A DNA stretch of 60,303 nt from Paraburkholderia sp. BCC1885. Its GTDB lineage: Bacteria; Pseudomonadota; Gammaproteobacteria; Burkholderiales; Burkholderiaceae. Made by a program: the position numbers and the translations under genes. Shown here piece after piece: positions 1-8,099 of the stretch. Where the stretch lies: contig NZ_CAAJGM010000212.1 in NCBI RefSeq assembly GCF_900996235.1, positions 1-60,303 of the forward strand, in the 5' to 3' direction. A model generated the notes under the pieces. That model worked only from the letters and a program-made list of their open reading frames with translations, was not told where the DNA came from and made no database searches. Numbering within the stretch: the stretch's first letter is position 1; each line of letters starts with the position of its first letter.

Positions 1-4
1 TCTC

Positions 5-763
5 ATGCGCAACGCCAATCCTGCCTTCCGGTCCGCTCGGTCACGTGCCCGAAATGCCCGGTCACGTTCCCGAAATCGCCGGTCACCATCCCGAAACGGC
101 CGGTCACGTTCGTCCGAAATACGCATCGCGCAGCTATACGCGTCATCGCGGCTATACATTAACTTCTTCCAGCCTTCGTTCAAGCTGAAGTCCAAGACGC
201 GCGACGGCGCACGCGTGCACAAGGTCTACTTCGCGGCGGCGACGCCGTGCGATCGGCTTGTGGCGCACGACAGCGTCGAACCGGCTATCAAGGAAAAGCT
301 GCAGGCACAGTTCAACAGTCTCGACCCTGTGCGACTGTTGCAGGAGATGCGAACGGCCCAGCAGACATTGAGCGAGTTCGCGGCCCACGGTGTGCGCGCT
401 GAAGCAGCGCCAGCTGGCGAATCAGACGTTGCTGTCTTCCTCGCGAGCCTGTCTTCGGCATGGAAGGAAGGGGAAGCACGTCCGACACACCGGAAGCAAC
501 CCAAAACAAAGCACTGGTGGAAAACCCGGGTGGATCCGTTCGCCGATGCGTGGCCGGCTATCGAAGGGTGGCTGATCGCCGAACCCGCTGTGTCGGCCAA
601 TGAATTGATGGACCGGTTGGCGACGATGGTTCCGGACGCCTATGCAAGCAAGGCGCAACTACGAACGCTGCAGCGCCGGGTCAAGGCATGGCGCGCCGAG
701 CGCGTGAAAGAGATGGTGCTCGGTAGCTTGCGCAAGTCCGCCGAGACGCCAGTTGAAGTGTGA
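5..763 (+). pseudogene. 3' part of a DDE/integrase-core transposase
   Basis: From about residue 51 (position 155) the frame reads like the C-terminal third of an integrase-catalytic-domain transposase, with INFFQPSFKLK, a KTRDGARV stretch, an ATPCDRL segment and a closing LRTLQRRVKAWR. The DDE catalytic core that should precede it is missing. Upstream the frame runs through short DNA repeats and encodes only an Arg/Ser-rich artefact, so the start is not a genuine gene start. The 5' two thirds were probably lost by an internal deletion of the element that joined one end to the 3' part of the gene. Family assignment is from memory of similar proteins and was not checked. Confidence 0.6.
38..121. 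repeat. Four tandem repeats with a 21-bp period
   Basis: Units of the form CGGTCACGTKCCCGAAAT start at 38, 59, 80 and 101, exactly 21 bases apart. The third unit has CCATCCC, and the fourth has two extra bases inside the core (TTCGTCCGAAAT). Regular helical spacing next to a transposase gene fits multiple transposase-binding sites at an element end. The array lies directly against the 3' part of the transposase gene. Confidence 0.7.
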
Positions 764-791
764 GCTGCAGAAAAGTTGAAAGTCAGCGGGG

Positions 792-812
792 GCCGGGCGC
801 TTCGCGCCCGGC
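792..812. other. Strong GC hairpin after the transposase remnant
   Basis: Perfect 9-bp stem GCCGGGCGC / GCGCCCGGC with a TTC loop, 29 bases after the transposase stop codon. There is no T-run on either side, so an intrinsic terminator is doubtful. Confidence 0.4.
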
Positions 813-904
813 AAACCACGAAAGAAAAGAAGAAGGAAAGCGAAACGACAACAATCCGTCGGGTAACATTCCTTCGTGAGGCAACACGCGGAACCCCCGA
901 AGAT

Positions 905-1170
905 GACGCAACGACCTGCGTCAGCGCGTCACTCAGCAGTACGACCGGGAGGAGGCTGGTAGACGGAGCTTGCTGCTCGGCGAGATATCGCCGCCGCCAG
1001 GTGTACAGCATGTTCGCGTTGATGCCATTCTCACGGGCCAGTCTCGCGACCGAGACGCCCGGCTCACACGCTGCTGCCGCCAGCCGGTCCCGAAGCTCCC
1101 GTGGGTAATTCGGACGGCCTGCTCGACTTCCATGCTTCTTCTCTGGAGACTCTGACAAAGTGATGTCCAT
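905..1170 (-). pseudogene. IS66-family TnpA (OrfA) fragment
   Basis: The protein begins MDITLSESPEKK and continues with a helix-turn-helix region (RPNYPRELRDRLAAAA, GVSVARLARENGINANMLY, TWRRRYL) typical of IS66 TnpA, which binds DNA during transposition. A LLPVVLL stretch follows, as in the family. Beyond about 905 the frame stays open but becomes low-complexity (Ser/Phe/Arg) and no longer resembles the family, so the 3' end is lost or rearranged. The ATG at 1170 is preferred; a GTG at 1194 is also in frame. A perfect hairpin covers the start region. Confidence 0.6.
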
Positions 1171-1198
1171 CAAATCGCAAATGATGGACATCACTTTG
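1156..1198. repeat. 17-bp perfect inverted repeat over the tnpA start
   Basis: CAAAGTGATGTCCATCA at 1156-1172 is perfectly complementary in inverted order to 1182-1198, with a 9-base loop. The right-hand arm encodes an upstream copy of the tnpA start region, so in mRNA the stem would occlude the ATG at 1170. Confidence 0.85.
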
Positions 1199-1241
1199 CT
1201 GTGTATCGCAGCAACCGCCTACGACGGTGGGGACGAGCCGC

Positions 1242-1823
1242 TTACTGATAAGGTGGAAATGCGCGATTTGCATTGCTCCACAATGCACCTTTTGGCGCGA
1301 GAAGATAACGAGCGCAGTCGTTCAGGCCGATTGCCGCCCCGAACGCCCCAGCGCCCAGCAAGTAAGTATTAATAAGGTTGGTCCGCGCCGTGTCTCTATG
1401 CAAATGAACAGGTATAAGCCTATTAAATTTTTCAAAAAGTCGCCGCTCAAGCTTTGTAGACGACCCGCTCGTTAGTCGATTGTATTTTGGCGTGATCTTG
1501 GCTTGGAGCAGCAGTGCGCGTTCGGATAACAAGGTCCCATTCGTCTCTTCCTTCCTGACAATCAATAAAAGGTCGGCAAGTTCGCAGTTCGCCAACTTAC
1601 CCGCTGAGTCAGTGAAAGTCGTCTGAGGGGTCCCATCCACCCAAATAGATTCTGTTTGTACTACGAGACCCGGACTCTGCGCGGCAACGCGGGCTGCAAG
1701 CACAGATAGTGACGAGCGCCCGTGAAGGAATTTTAAAGCCTCTCTTTCCCGTCCATGAGGTAGAAGACCTGCCACTTGTTGAGTGTGCAGTCGATTCCAG
1801 TTGATCCATCCAAAGTGCGCCAC
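1242..1823 (-). pseudogene. Possible PD-(D/E)XK-type protein, truncated by IS66
   Basis: The 193-residue reading frame begins MAHFGWINWNRL and has a coding-like composition. Its middle carries CELADLLLIV, then about 15 residues later RALLLQAKI. An acidic ELAD followed by Q-x-K on a hydrophobic strand is the pattern of Mrr-like PD-(D/E)XK nucleases, but this is a motif guess without structural support. The stop codon TAA lies inside the terminal GTAAGC of the neighbouring IS66 remnant (end at 1245), so the natural C-terminus has been removed. No partner gene survives. It may once have belonged to a defence or nuclease system. Confidence 0.45.
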
Positions 1824-2552
1824 AAGCTCTTCCGGTTATCATCTGCGTTGCAAAAGCCATCACTTTAACGAAAGAATGGCCCAAGGAAAACGTTTGGCCT
1901 TGAAGGCCGCAGTACCCCAAAAATATCTCGATCGGCAGGAGCGGACATGCCTAAGCCCTAGTACAGCAAGGCGAAGCCGACGAAGGTTCGCGGGGAAATC
2001 TGTTTGAACGACGTGCCCGAACCTCCCGAGGACCGCACGCTGACCATTCTTCAATAAGGAAATCGATGCTTGTCTACAAATACGTCCCCAACGAGCGTTT
2101 TTTCGAAAACTTTATGTTTCGCTTTACCCCTGCCGAAGACCTCAACGATATGCGCGAACTGGTTCCTGATATCCGTCTGAGAGACCCTCTTGGTTATGAC
2201 AAACACATCGTGAACAGGAACATACAGCACACGTACTTGAAGCTCCAGATTGCGCACCCGCACTTGACTTCTGAGGAAGTGTGGCAGATGTGCCGCCAGC
2301 TAACAGACGAGCATATGCAGCGGTTCGACGCTGACGCCAAGAGGGAAGAGATCTTCGATATGTTTATGACAGTCACGAATGCAAACGTGGGCGTATTGTC
2401 GCTGACAGATGATCCCCAGAACGAAGTAATGTGGGGGAACTACGCTGATAGCAACCGCGGATTCGCTATCGGGCTTGACTCTGAAAGCGATTTCTTCCAA
2501 CTAAAGCCGGACGATCCTCGAAATTGTGGCGAGCTAATGAATGTCTTGTATA

Positions 2553-3738
2553 GGAAGGTCTGCACAACCCGCCTTTGCCACGTTACCTTTTACATCGAGC
2601 GCAGCCTCGGGCCTTCAGAATTTTGCTGTTGAGTTGATTGCCACGGTTTTTCCGCACGCCGGAGCGCTCCAACCAGACATATGACCTTTTATCGGCCCGG
2701 TGTTTCAAGCGTTGCGCAAAGCTCTACGCGCCATCCATAAATTGCCCAAAGCAAACAGCGTGGTGATCTGGGCGGTGTTCTTCATCAAACCACGATAGCG
2801 GGTCTTCACGTAACCGAACTGTCGCTTGAGGATGCGAAACGGGTGTTCGACCTTGGCCCGAATACCCGCCTTCAGGCGTTCGATCTGATTGTAGATCGCG
2901 TCCAACGGATCACTCAGATCCAGTTTCCTGCGCTTTGCCGGTCGCATTGCCACATGCCAATGAACCGCGTCGGTCTTACAACGTGTTTCGATACCCTGAT
3001 AACCGGCATCCGCGTACACATCCGTTTCTTCGCCATGCAGCAACGCTTGGGCGATGGTGATGTCGTGAACATTGGCCGCCGTTCCGATGACCGTATGGAC
3101 CAGGCCCGAGTCGGCGTCTACGCCGACATGCATTTTCATCCCGAAGTACCAGTTGCCACCCTTCTGCGTCGATTGCATTTCCGGATCGCGCGTGCCGGAG
3201 CCATTCTTTGTGGAACTGGGCGCGGCAATCAGGGTGGCGTCGACTGCCGACCCAGCCCTAAGCATTAGGCCTTTCTCCGTGAGGATTTCATTGACCAGTG
3301 CCAGCATTTGCACCGCCAGTCCGTGCGTTTCCAGCAGGTGGCGGAACCGGAGAATCGTGCTTTCATCCGGCAAGCGAACCATCCCGCCGTCGAGACCCGC
3401 GAACTCGCGATAAAGCGGTACGTCATAGAGCGCCTCTTCCATAGCAGGGTCCGACAGACCAAACCATTGCTGCATGAAATGAATCTGCAGCATCGTTGCA
3501 ATCGGGAACGGCGGCCGACCGGTTCTTCCCGTGGGATAGTGCGGCTCGATCAGCGCAATCAGCTTCGACCACGGCACAACGCGTCGCATCTCATCGAGAA
3601 ATTCCCGCTTGCGCGTGCGCTTCGTCGACAGATCCAGACCAAGACCAAGCTGCGTCATCATCTTGCTCCTTACCTCATTCGCTCTGCTTCCAGGATAGCT
3701 CAGCAACAACGCAATGCCAGGACTTTTGCAGACCTTCC
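2553..3738 (-). mobile_element. Complete IS5-family insertion sequence
   Basis: The 1186-bp element has terminal inverted repeats: GGAAGGTCTGCA at 2553-2564 is perfectly repeated in inverted orientation at 3727-3738, with partial match for four more bases. It is flanked by a 4-bp direct repeat TATA (2549-2552 and 3739-3742). It carries one transposase gene on the minus strand. Intact ends, an intact gene and a clean target duplication point to a recent insertion. Confidence 0.9.
2705..3661 (-). CDS. IS5-family transposase
   Basis: DDE transposase of about 318 residues starting MTQLGLGLDLSTKR. The frame extends to 3709 but the internal ATG matches the usual start of the family. An N-terminal DUF772-type region (GRPPFPIATMLQIHFMQQW) precedes the catalytic core. 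The DDE acids are seen in VDATLIAAPSSTKN, VYADAGYQG and RAKVEHPFRILKRQFG. A C-terminal YVKTRYRGL stretch is typical. The gene is full length without frameshifts, so the element may still be mobile. Confidence 0.92.
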   Translation of the reverse strand: MMTQLGLGLDLSTKRTRKREFLDEMRRVVPWSKLIALIEPHYPTGRTGRPPFPIATMLQIHFMQQWFGLSDPAMEEALYDVPLYREFAGLDGGMVRLPDESTILRFRHLLETHGLAVQMLALVNEILTEKGLMLRAGSAVDATLIAAPSSTKNGSGTRDPEMQSTQKGGNWYFGMKMHVGVDADSGLVHTVIGTAANVHDITIAQALLHGEETDVYADAGYQGIETRCKTDAVHWHVAMRPAKRRKLDLSDPLDAIYNQIERLKAGIRAKVEHPFRILKRQFGYVKTRYRGLMKNTAQITTLFALGNLWMARRALRNA

Positions 3739-4077
3739 TATACCGAGACTACTCCGGTCGTCTACGTGGAGCCGGGAAAAAAATTGGATATCCCTAGAGA
3801 AGTCTACTTCACAAAGACGCCGCGGTGGGCATATGAACGTGAATGGCGCATGATCAAGTACTTGGTACAAGCTGACGAAACGCGTGACGTCAACGGGACT
3901 AAAATCCACCTTTTTTCCGTTCCCGTAAATGCAGTGAAAGAAGTCATCTTTGGATCAAAGGTCAGCCCTAACGTTGCAAACAAAGTCGAAGGTATTGTTC
4001 GTGCGTGTGCACCTCACGTTGAGTTGAAGAACGTCAGTTTCACTCTAGGCGCAGGTTTCAAAGTTTCGGTTCGATAA

Positions 4078-4792
4078 TAGTAACTGCTCTTACCACCATC
4101 GGCGGTCGCGCCGAGAAATCGCTCTTCACTGCGGCCGCATTGCGAATGTTGATATTGCGCTTGCAGTGATGAGATACCTCTCGCTAGACGCGACGAAGCG
4201 ACATTAGTCGCAGTTCCACACCAAAGGGAGTCAAAATGTCAACGGAGCCGCATGCCTCGCAGGCCGAATGGCGCCCGAACAACCGCTATATTTTCTTAAA
4301 CCGTCCTTGATGTGACTTCGGACGAACGGCAGCACTGGGTCGATCGCGTCAACCACGACCGCAATTGAACGGGCCGATGCAAGCCAGGGCCTTCGATGGG
4401 TAAACCGCAGATAGTCTTCGTTTGGACTGGTTTCCGTCTCGTCGAACACGAGAAACTGCACCCGCGGGTCTTAGCACTTTTGCGAACTCCGGCGGTTCGT
4501 TGCTCCCGCGGATGCCCTGCAACCAACAGCACGTTATCGTTGGCACGTGAATCCGACGTATTAGCGAAGTCCGCCCCCAACGATGACGCCGTCGTTGCAC
4601 CGCTGTTCTGTCTGCCGGACCTTGCGACGTACGCTACTGAAATCTTTGATCGCGGGTGATGGCGCGAAATAAGGCAGGTTCTGTTGGCCAATCATTGCCC
4701 GGCCTGCGGGAGTCTCATGATCAGCCGGCTTCATCTGCTCACCAGCCGTCAGGCGGGTTGTGCGAAAGCAGCCGTGAGGTACTGCGCCCCAC
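4078..4792. other. Gap with decayed, unidentified coding remnants
   Basis: No intact gene was found. On the minus strand coding-like fragments lie in different frames, for example one ending IVGGG near 4565, one with ANDNVLLVAGHPREQ near 4500, and one with QFLVFDETETSPNEDYLRF near 4430. This suggests a single frameshifted gene between about 4720 and 4231, but its family was not recognised. Confidence 0.35.
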
Positions 4793-5197
4793 TCACGCCC
4801 CGCCTTTCGCGTTACTACCATAGCGGGTCTGCCAGCGCGCCGGGTCGCCACGGCCGTGCAGAAAATACAGGCAGGCGAGCGTGACGGGTGCGATGAAAAT
4901 CGCATATCCCCAGCACAGCGCCATGATACCCGCCTTCACGACGAGCAGCACCAGCAACGGTACTGCCACGACCGTGCGTCCGAACAGAAAACCTGCGACA
5001 CACTCAAAGGCAAAACGCGCATAGGGATACAGCAGCGAGTTCACGACCAGCAGGCAGATCATCCAGAACGGAAGATGCGTAGGGTGCTCGATAAACACGC
5101 GCGCTATCACCGCCGGGATGATCAGTCCAAACAGAAATTGCCGCACGTAATACTCGCGCGACAGGCCACCGAAAGTTCTTTCAAGCACGGGATGCAT
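4793..5197 (-). CDS. Small integral membrane protein, unknown function
   Basis: The 134-residue protein MHPVLERTFGGLSREYYV has an amphipathic start followed by about three to four hydrophobic segments (FLFGLIIPAVIARVF, FWMICLLVVNSLLY, VVAVPLLVLLVVKAGIMALC, AIFIAPVTLACLYFL) and a short polar tail. The start is preceded by a purine-rich AGAGAGAGG. No enzyme motif is visible. It stands alone among decayed sequence on the same strand as the pilus operon but about 1.3 kb beyond its last gene, so a link is not supported. Confidence 0.65.
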   Translation of the reverse strand: MHPVLERTFGGLSREYYVRQFLFGLIIPAVIARVFIEHPTHLPFWMICLLVVNSLLYPYARFAFECVAGFLFGRTVVAVPLLVLLVVKAGIMALCWGYAIFIAPVTLACLYFLHGRGDPARWQTRYGSNAKGGA

Positions 5198-5606
5198 CGC
5201 ATGCCTCTCTCTTCTGCAGGGAACGCTTCAATCATATTAGTACACACGCGCCGAATGTCCATAGCTGTCTCGTCACGCAAAACGGCTTTCCGTATCTGAC
5301 GCGAAAGTGGCATTGCACTGAATGCCGACCAACCGGATCTGATGGCGAAATCCTCCCGGAGCGTGGCGTGGCGGGCACCGTTCTGTATCCAGGAGAATCG
5401 ACCGCCGGCTCGACAACCGAGGCCCGACCACTACGCCACAGGATCCGGTTCACGGCCCGTCAACCGAGCGCCTCGCTTCCTGCTGGCATACGGGCATTGG
5501 AAACGGTTGTGGCCGCAAGACACCCCGTCGGAATATGCCTTCTCTCCTGGCGAAAATGCCCTCATGGTCTATGCTGCTACCGTGTATCACCGACCGGGGT
5601 ACTGCC
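5198..5606. other. Intergenic region, no gene recognised
   Basis: Open frames on both strands here are short and low-complexity. No repeats, hairpins with T-runs, or recognisable protein fragments were seen. Confidence 0.4.
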
Positions 5607-5774
5607 ATGTGGAAGTGCATCCGTTGCCATCAATCGATCCCTGCAAACCGGGTTGATCCTGCTATCGACGATTTCGGGATCTACTTTATCTGCCCGCTTT
5701 GCATGCGGCGAAACACGCTCGAAAGCCTCGGGATCCAGCGAGGGGCGTTGGTCCTTCGTCAGACCGGAAACTGA
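5607..5774 (+). CDS. Small zinc-ribbon-like protein
   Basis: A 55-residue protein MWKCIRCHQSIPANR with two CxxC pairs (CIRC near residue 4, CPLC near residue 32) spaced like a zinc ribbon, then RRNTLESLG and an LVLRQTGN end. The frame is open upstream to 5535, but MWKC is preferred because it places the first CxxC at the N-terminus, as in similar short proteins. The ribosome-binding site is weak (GGGGTACTGCC). Role unknown. Confidence 0.5.
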   Translation: MWKCIRCHQSIPANRVDPAIDDFGIYFICPLCMRRNTLESLGIQRGALVLRQTGN

Positions 5775-5979
5775 CTCCGGCAAGACGGATTTTCCCTGCC
5801 AGGTGCGCCACGCGCGCTACGGTCCCAGTTACTGGAAAGAGGTCGTGCAGTTCGTCCTCGGGTGTCGCGCAAGCCGTTCGAATGCCCAATGGCGCACGGC
5901 CTCTGGCTTTGCACCGGTCCGGCCGCGCCTGAGCTTGATACTTTCCTGAATCCAGTCCCACGTCCCACGTCATTACTCG

Positions 5980-6470
5980 CTTGCTTACGACCGGTTTGCG
6001 CGCGGGTGCAATCTTCGCGGCACGCGCATCCAGGTCCGCAAATTCCGCCACCGCCGCGACAATCGAATCGGAAGGCGCGGAGCAAACTCCCCTATACGAA
6101 CAGCCCCCTTCCGTCTCGCCTGCCAAAGCATCCGCCACCCGCTGCCACATACCCTTGCTTCGCCAGTTAGCGCCGCAAGCGCTGGGGACGAACTTACCGT
6201 TGGCAGCTTGACGCTCACGACCGAAAGCGGAATTCCCGCGGCTTCCGAATCGTCGTGCCATCCGCTGCGCTACAAGGACCGTCCACTGGGGTCACCGCTG
6301 ATTTGAACTCAAGTCTGTATCCCGGTGTGGCGTTTCTGCTGCTACCGGTACCATTAACCGCCAACACGCTATGCACCGTAGTTTTCAGCGATGCACGTGA
6401 CGATACCCCAATCAATTCAACATGGAGTTTCACCACCGGAGCGAACCAGGTCCGTACTGGACTGCGGTGA
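5980..6470 (+). pseudogene. Decayed CAP-domain (SCP-like) secreted protein
   Basis: The best-preserved part (6255-6470) encodes STGVTADLNSSLYPGVAFL, then PLTANTLCTVVFSDARD and TPINSTWSFTTG. This is the beta-rich tail seen in bacterial CAP-domain lipoproteins, where Y-T-V-x-F-S-G and T-W-S-F-T-T recur. Just upstream, in another frame, 6181-6250 reads GDELTVGSLTLTTESG, so at least one frameshift separates them. The more distant upstream part (EGAEQTPLYEQPPS) is a weaker match. No start codon, ribosome-binding site or signal peptide survives. Confidence 0.45.
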
Positions 6471-6514
6471 CCAAAGCGTACGGCTGTTCGCGGGCGCCTT
6501 TTCAGCGTACCGTT

Positions 6515-6991
6515 TTAATGCCCTCCCTGATTGCAGGTACCTAAAAATTGTTCGCTTTTCTGGATATTGGCCACTCCATTAGTGACAGTGCAAATATCCG
6601 TTTCTACGTCCCCGCACGACTGATCGAGGTTGGGCCCGAACTGAAACGTATTCGCGCTCGTCTGGGTGAATTCGCCGTCGAACAGTCTCAGGCTGATGCC
6701 CAGGGAGGCAGCGCAGGTTTGATCTAATGGGATTGCGGGTGGCGGAGGCGTGTTCGCCGGTGGTGGTGGCGGAGGCGGTGGGGGTGCCGGCACCCCGCAG
6801 GTGTATGCCCCGTTCGGTTGCTGCATCCAGATCGCCGGCGGCACACAATTCGGTGAAATCGGCACTGGCGCGCTGATATAGCCCATCACCCCGTTTGGCC
6901 CCGTTGCCCATACCTGCGCGCATACAACCGTTGGCGCCAGTATGGCAAGGAGTACCGCACCAGGATAGATCGCTGAAAGTCGTCCGGCCAT
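6515..6991 (-). CDS. Secreted polyproline protein, second paralogue
   Basis: A 158-residue protein starting MAGRLSAIYPGAVLLAIL with a signal peptide ending at VCA-Q. The mature part has a domain of about 50 residues (GVMGYISAPVPISPNC, IWMQQPNGAYTCG), a run of nine prolines, then a divergent C-terminal domain with four cysteines ending TCNQGGH. AAGGAGAAG precedes the ATG. It is paralogous to the gene at 7475-7987 in signal, N-terminal domain and linker. It follows a decayed pilV 3' end, just as its paralogue follows intact pilV. It probably acts outside the cell, perhaps with the pilus tip; that is inferred from position only. Confidence 0.7.
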   Translation of the reverse strand: MAGRLSAIYPGAVLLAILAPTVVCAQVWATGPNGVMGYISAPVPISPNCVPPAIWMQQPNGAYTCGVPAPPPPPPPPPANTPPPPAIPLDQTCAASLGISLRLFDGEFTQTSANTFQFGPNLDQSCGDVETDICTVTNGVANIQKSEQFLGTCNQGGH

Positions 6992-7005
6992 TGCTTCTTC
7001 TCCTT

Positions 7006-7360
7006 CTATTCATCACTGAACTGACATTGAGTGTCAATCTCAGCGCTTAGGCGCAGCGCACTTCCGGTATATCCGGTCCCGTTCGCATCAATCAACGTGA
7101 ACTGCGTGTACCACCACGTTCCATGAGCAATTGGCCGCTCCCGAATTCAGATTCAACGTATTCGTGGTTACGCTCAGGCCATTTACATCGTCACTCGCAA
7201 CGACGTTGCCGGACCGATCGACAGAAAACAGTTGTGCGGTCCACGCGCTGTGCACCGGACGAAATGACCCATTTACCCCTTCCACGTATACGCGTTGTCC
7301 GTTGGCCCCGGTGAGCCCCAAGGTCTCGCCCTCTCCTACCGTGTTGTAACGACCCGCCCA
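7006..7360 (-). pseudogene. Decayed second pilV 3' segment
   Basis: Reading leftward, the first frame gives TVGEGETLGLTGANGQRVYV, LFSVDRSGNVVASDDVNG, LNLNSGAANCSW. After a frameshift at 7117-7120 it gives WWYTQFTLIDANG and LSAEIDTQCQFSDE then stop TAG at 7006. Intact PilV ends WWYVQITLYDPYG, LSAEVDTQCQYANT and contains LNFNTAPATCAW, so this is a diverged pilV C-terminus. An in-frame TGA upstream and the lack of the conserved pilV N-terminal region mark it as a remnant. It sits 15 bases before the second polyproline gene. Confidence 0.75.
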
Positions 7361-7474
7361 GGAAATTCAATTTTGGTGGACACCTTTCCCGGACATCTCA
7401 TCCCCTGCAGGCAGGGCGTCGTTAATCGATCGCATACATTCAAACCCTCCCCGCCCCGAACGAACGAACCGCTT

Positions 7475-7987
7475 CTAGTGACATTGTCCCGAACCTCCAG
7501 CCGGAGATGCCTGGAGGAAGTTGATGCTCCCGCTCGCGGGATCGACGCCACAAACCACGTAATAGACGTCACCCGTGCTGTCGCCACAATTGCCTGTCGC
7601 GTATCCGGGGCCAACCGCCGACCAGTACCACGCTGCATCTGCGGGCAGTTTCACGATCTCCGAGCTTCCCTCCAGATGGAAATCCGTGTAGCCCGACACT
7701 CCCTGCACAGCGAGAGTGCAGATTTCCAGAAGCGACTGGCCCGGATTTACGGGAGGCGGTGGTGGTGGCGGCGGCGGCGGTGGGGACCCGCATGTGTAAT
7801 GCCCGCCGCTAAGCGTCCATATCAATGGAGCGTTACAATTCGGCGCGACAGGATTAGGTGTACTGACATAACCCATCTGTCCATCGGGCGTGCTACCGTA
7901 CACCTGTGCGCGCACCGGCGCCGACAGGAACGCGAAACAGCATCCTGCAATGGCACCTATCGAAAGAAGCGTCAATCTGCCCTTCAT
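7475..7987 (-). CDS. Secreted polyproline protein downstream of pilV
   Basis: A 170-residue protein beginning MKGRLTLLSIGAIAG, with a signal peptide cut after RA-Q. The ATG at 7987 is chosen over 8005 because it aligns with the MAGRLS start of the paralogue at 6991 and follows AAAGGCGG. A domain with GQMGYVSTPNPVAPNC and GGHYTCG is followed by 11 consecutive prolines and a C-terminal domain with five cysteines ending GSGQCH. It is the last gene of the pilus operon, 112 bases after pilV. An accessory to the PilV adhesin is a reasonable guess; no known family was recognised. Confidence 0.7.
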   Translation of the reverse strand: MKGRLTLLSIGAIAGCCFAFLSAPVRAQVYGSTPDGQMGYVSTPNPVAPNCNAPLIWTLSGGHYTCGSPPPPPPPPPPPVNPGQSLLEICTLAVQGVSGYTDFHLEGSSEIVKLPADAAWYWSAVGPGYATGNCGDSTGDVYYVVCGVDPASGSINFLQASPAGGSGQCH

Positions 7988-8099
7988 AATCAATCCGCCT
8001 TTCATCGATTGCCTCTACAAAAAGCGTTGCGTTGCTGCGCACGCGTCGGCACAGCCGCAAACGCTCGCAGGTTTGCCTGCACCGCCCGCCATATGCGGT

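Larger units (their letters stand above)
764..1245 (-). mobile_element. IS66-family element remnant (tnpA end)
   Basis: The end at 1245 reads, on the minus strand, GTAAGCGGCTCG followed by a CCC..ACCGT stretch. This matches the end of the IS66-type element at 60123 (GTAAGCGGCTCGGCCCGACCGT). The tnpA start lies 75 bases inside it. The tnpB and tnpC genes expected after tnpA are absent, so only one end survives. The inner boundary is not sharp; 764 is simply the end of the preceding transposase remnant. Confidence 0.65.
2066..4077 (+). pseudogene. DUF2971 gene split by an IS5-family element
   Basis: The 5' part (2066-2552) encodes MLVYKYVPNERFFENF through the DUF2971 signature VGVLSLTDDPQN, VMWGNYADSNRGFAIGLD. 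The 3' part (3743-4077) encodes TETTPVVYVEPGKK, PRWAYEREWRMIKY and the C-terminus. Removing 2553-3738 plus one TATA copy rejoins them in frame as ELMNVLYTETTPVV, giving a protein of 273 residues, normal for the family. DUF2971 proteins are small and often occur near mobile or defence genes; their biochemical role is not established. As it stands the gene yields a truncated product that reads into the insertion and ends at 2632. Confidence 0.85.

Noticed and set aside
38..121. Short CRISPR array
   Set aside because: The period is only 21 bp, with no unique spacers and no cas genes; the repeats fit transposase-binding sites.
640..904. Continuation of the IS66 tnpA frame to 640
   Set aside because: It overlaps the other transposase remnant on the opposite strand and loses resemblance to TnpA, becoming Ser/Phe/Arg-rich.
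3496..4077. Plus-strand gene starting inside the IS5 element
   Set aside because: The first part is antisense to the transposase; only 3743-4077 is the displaced DUF2971 3' half.
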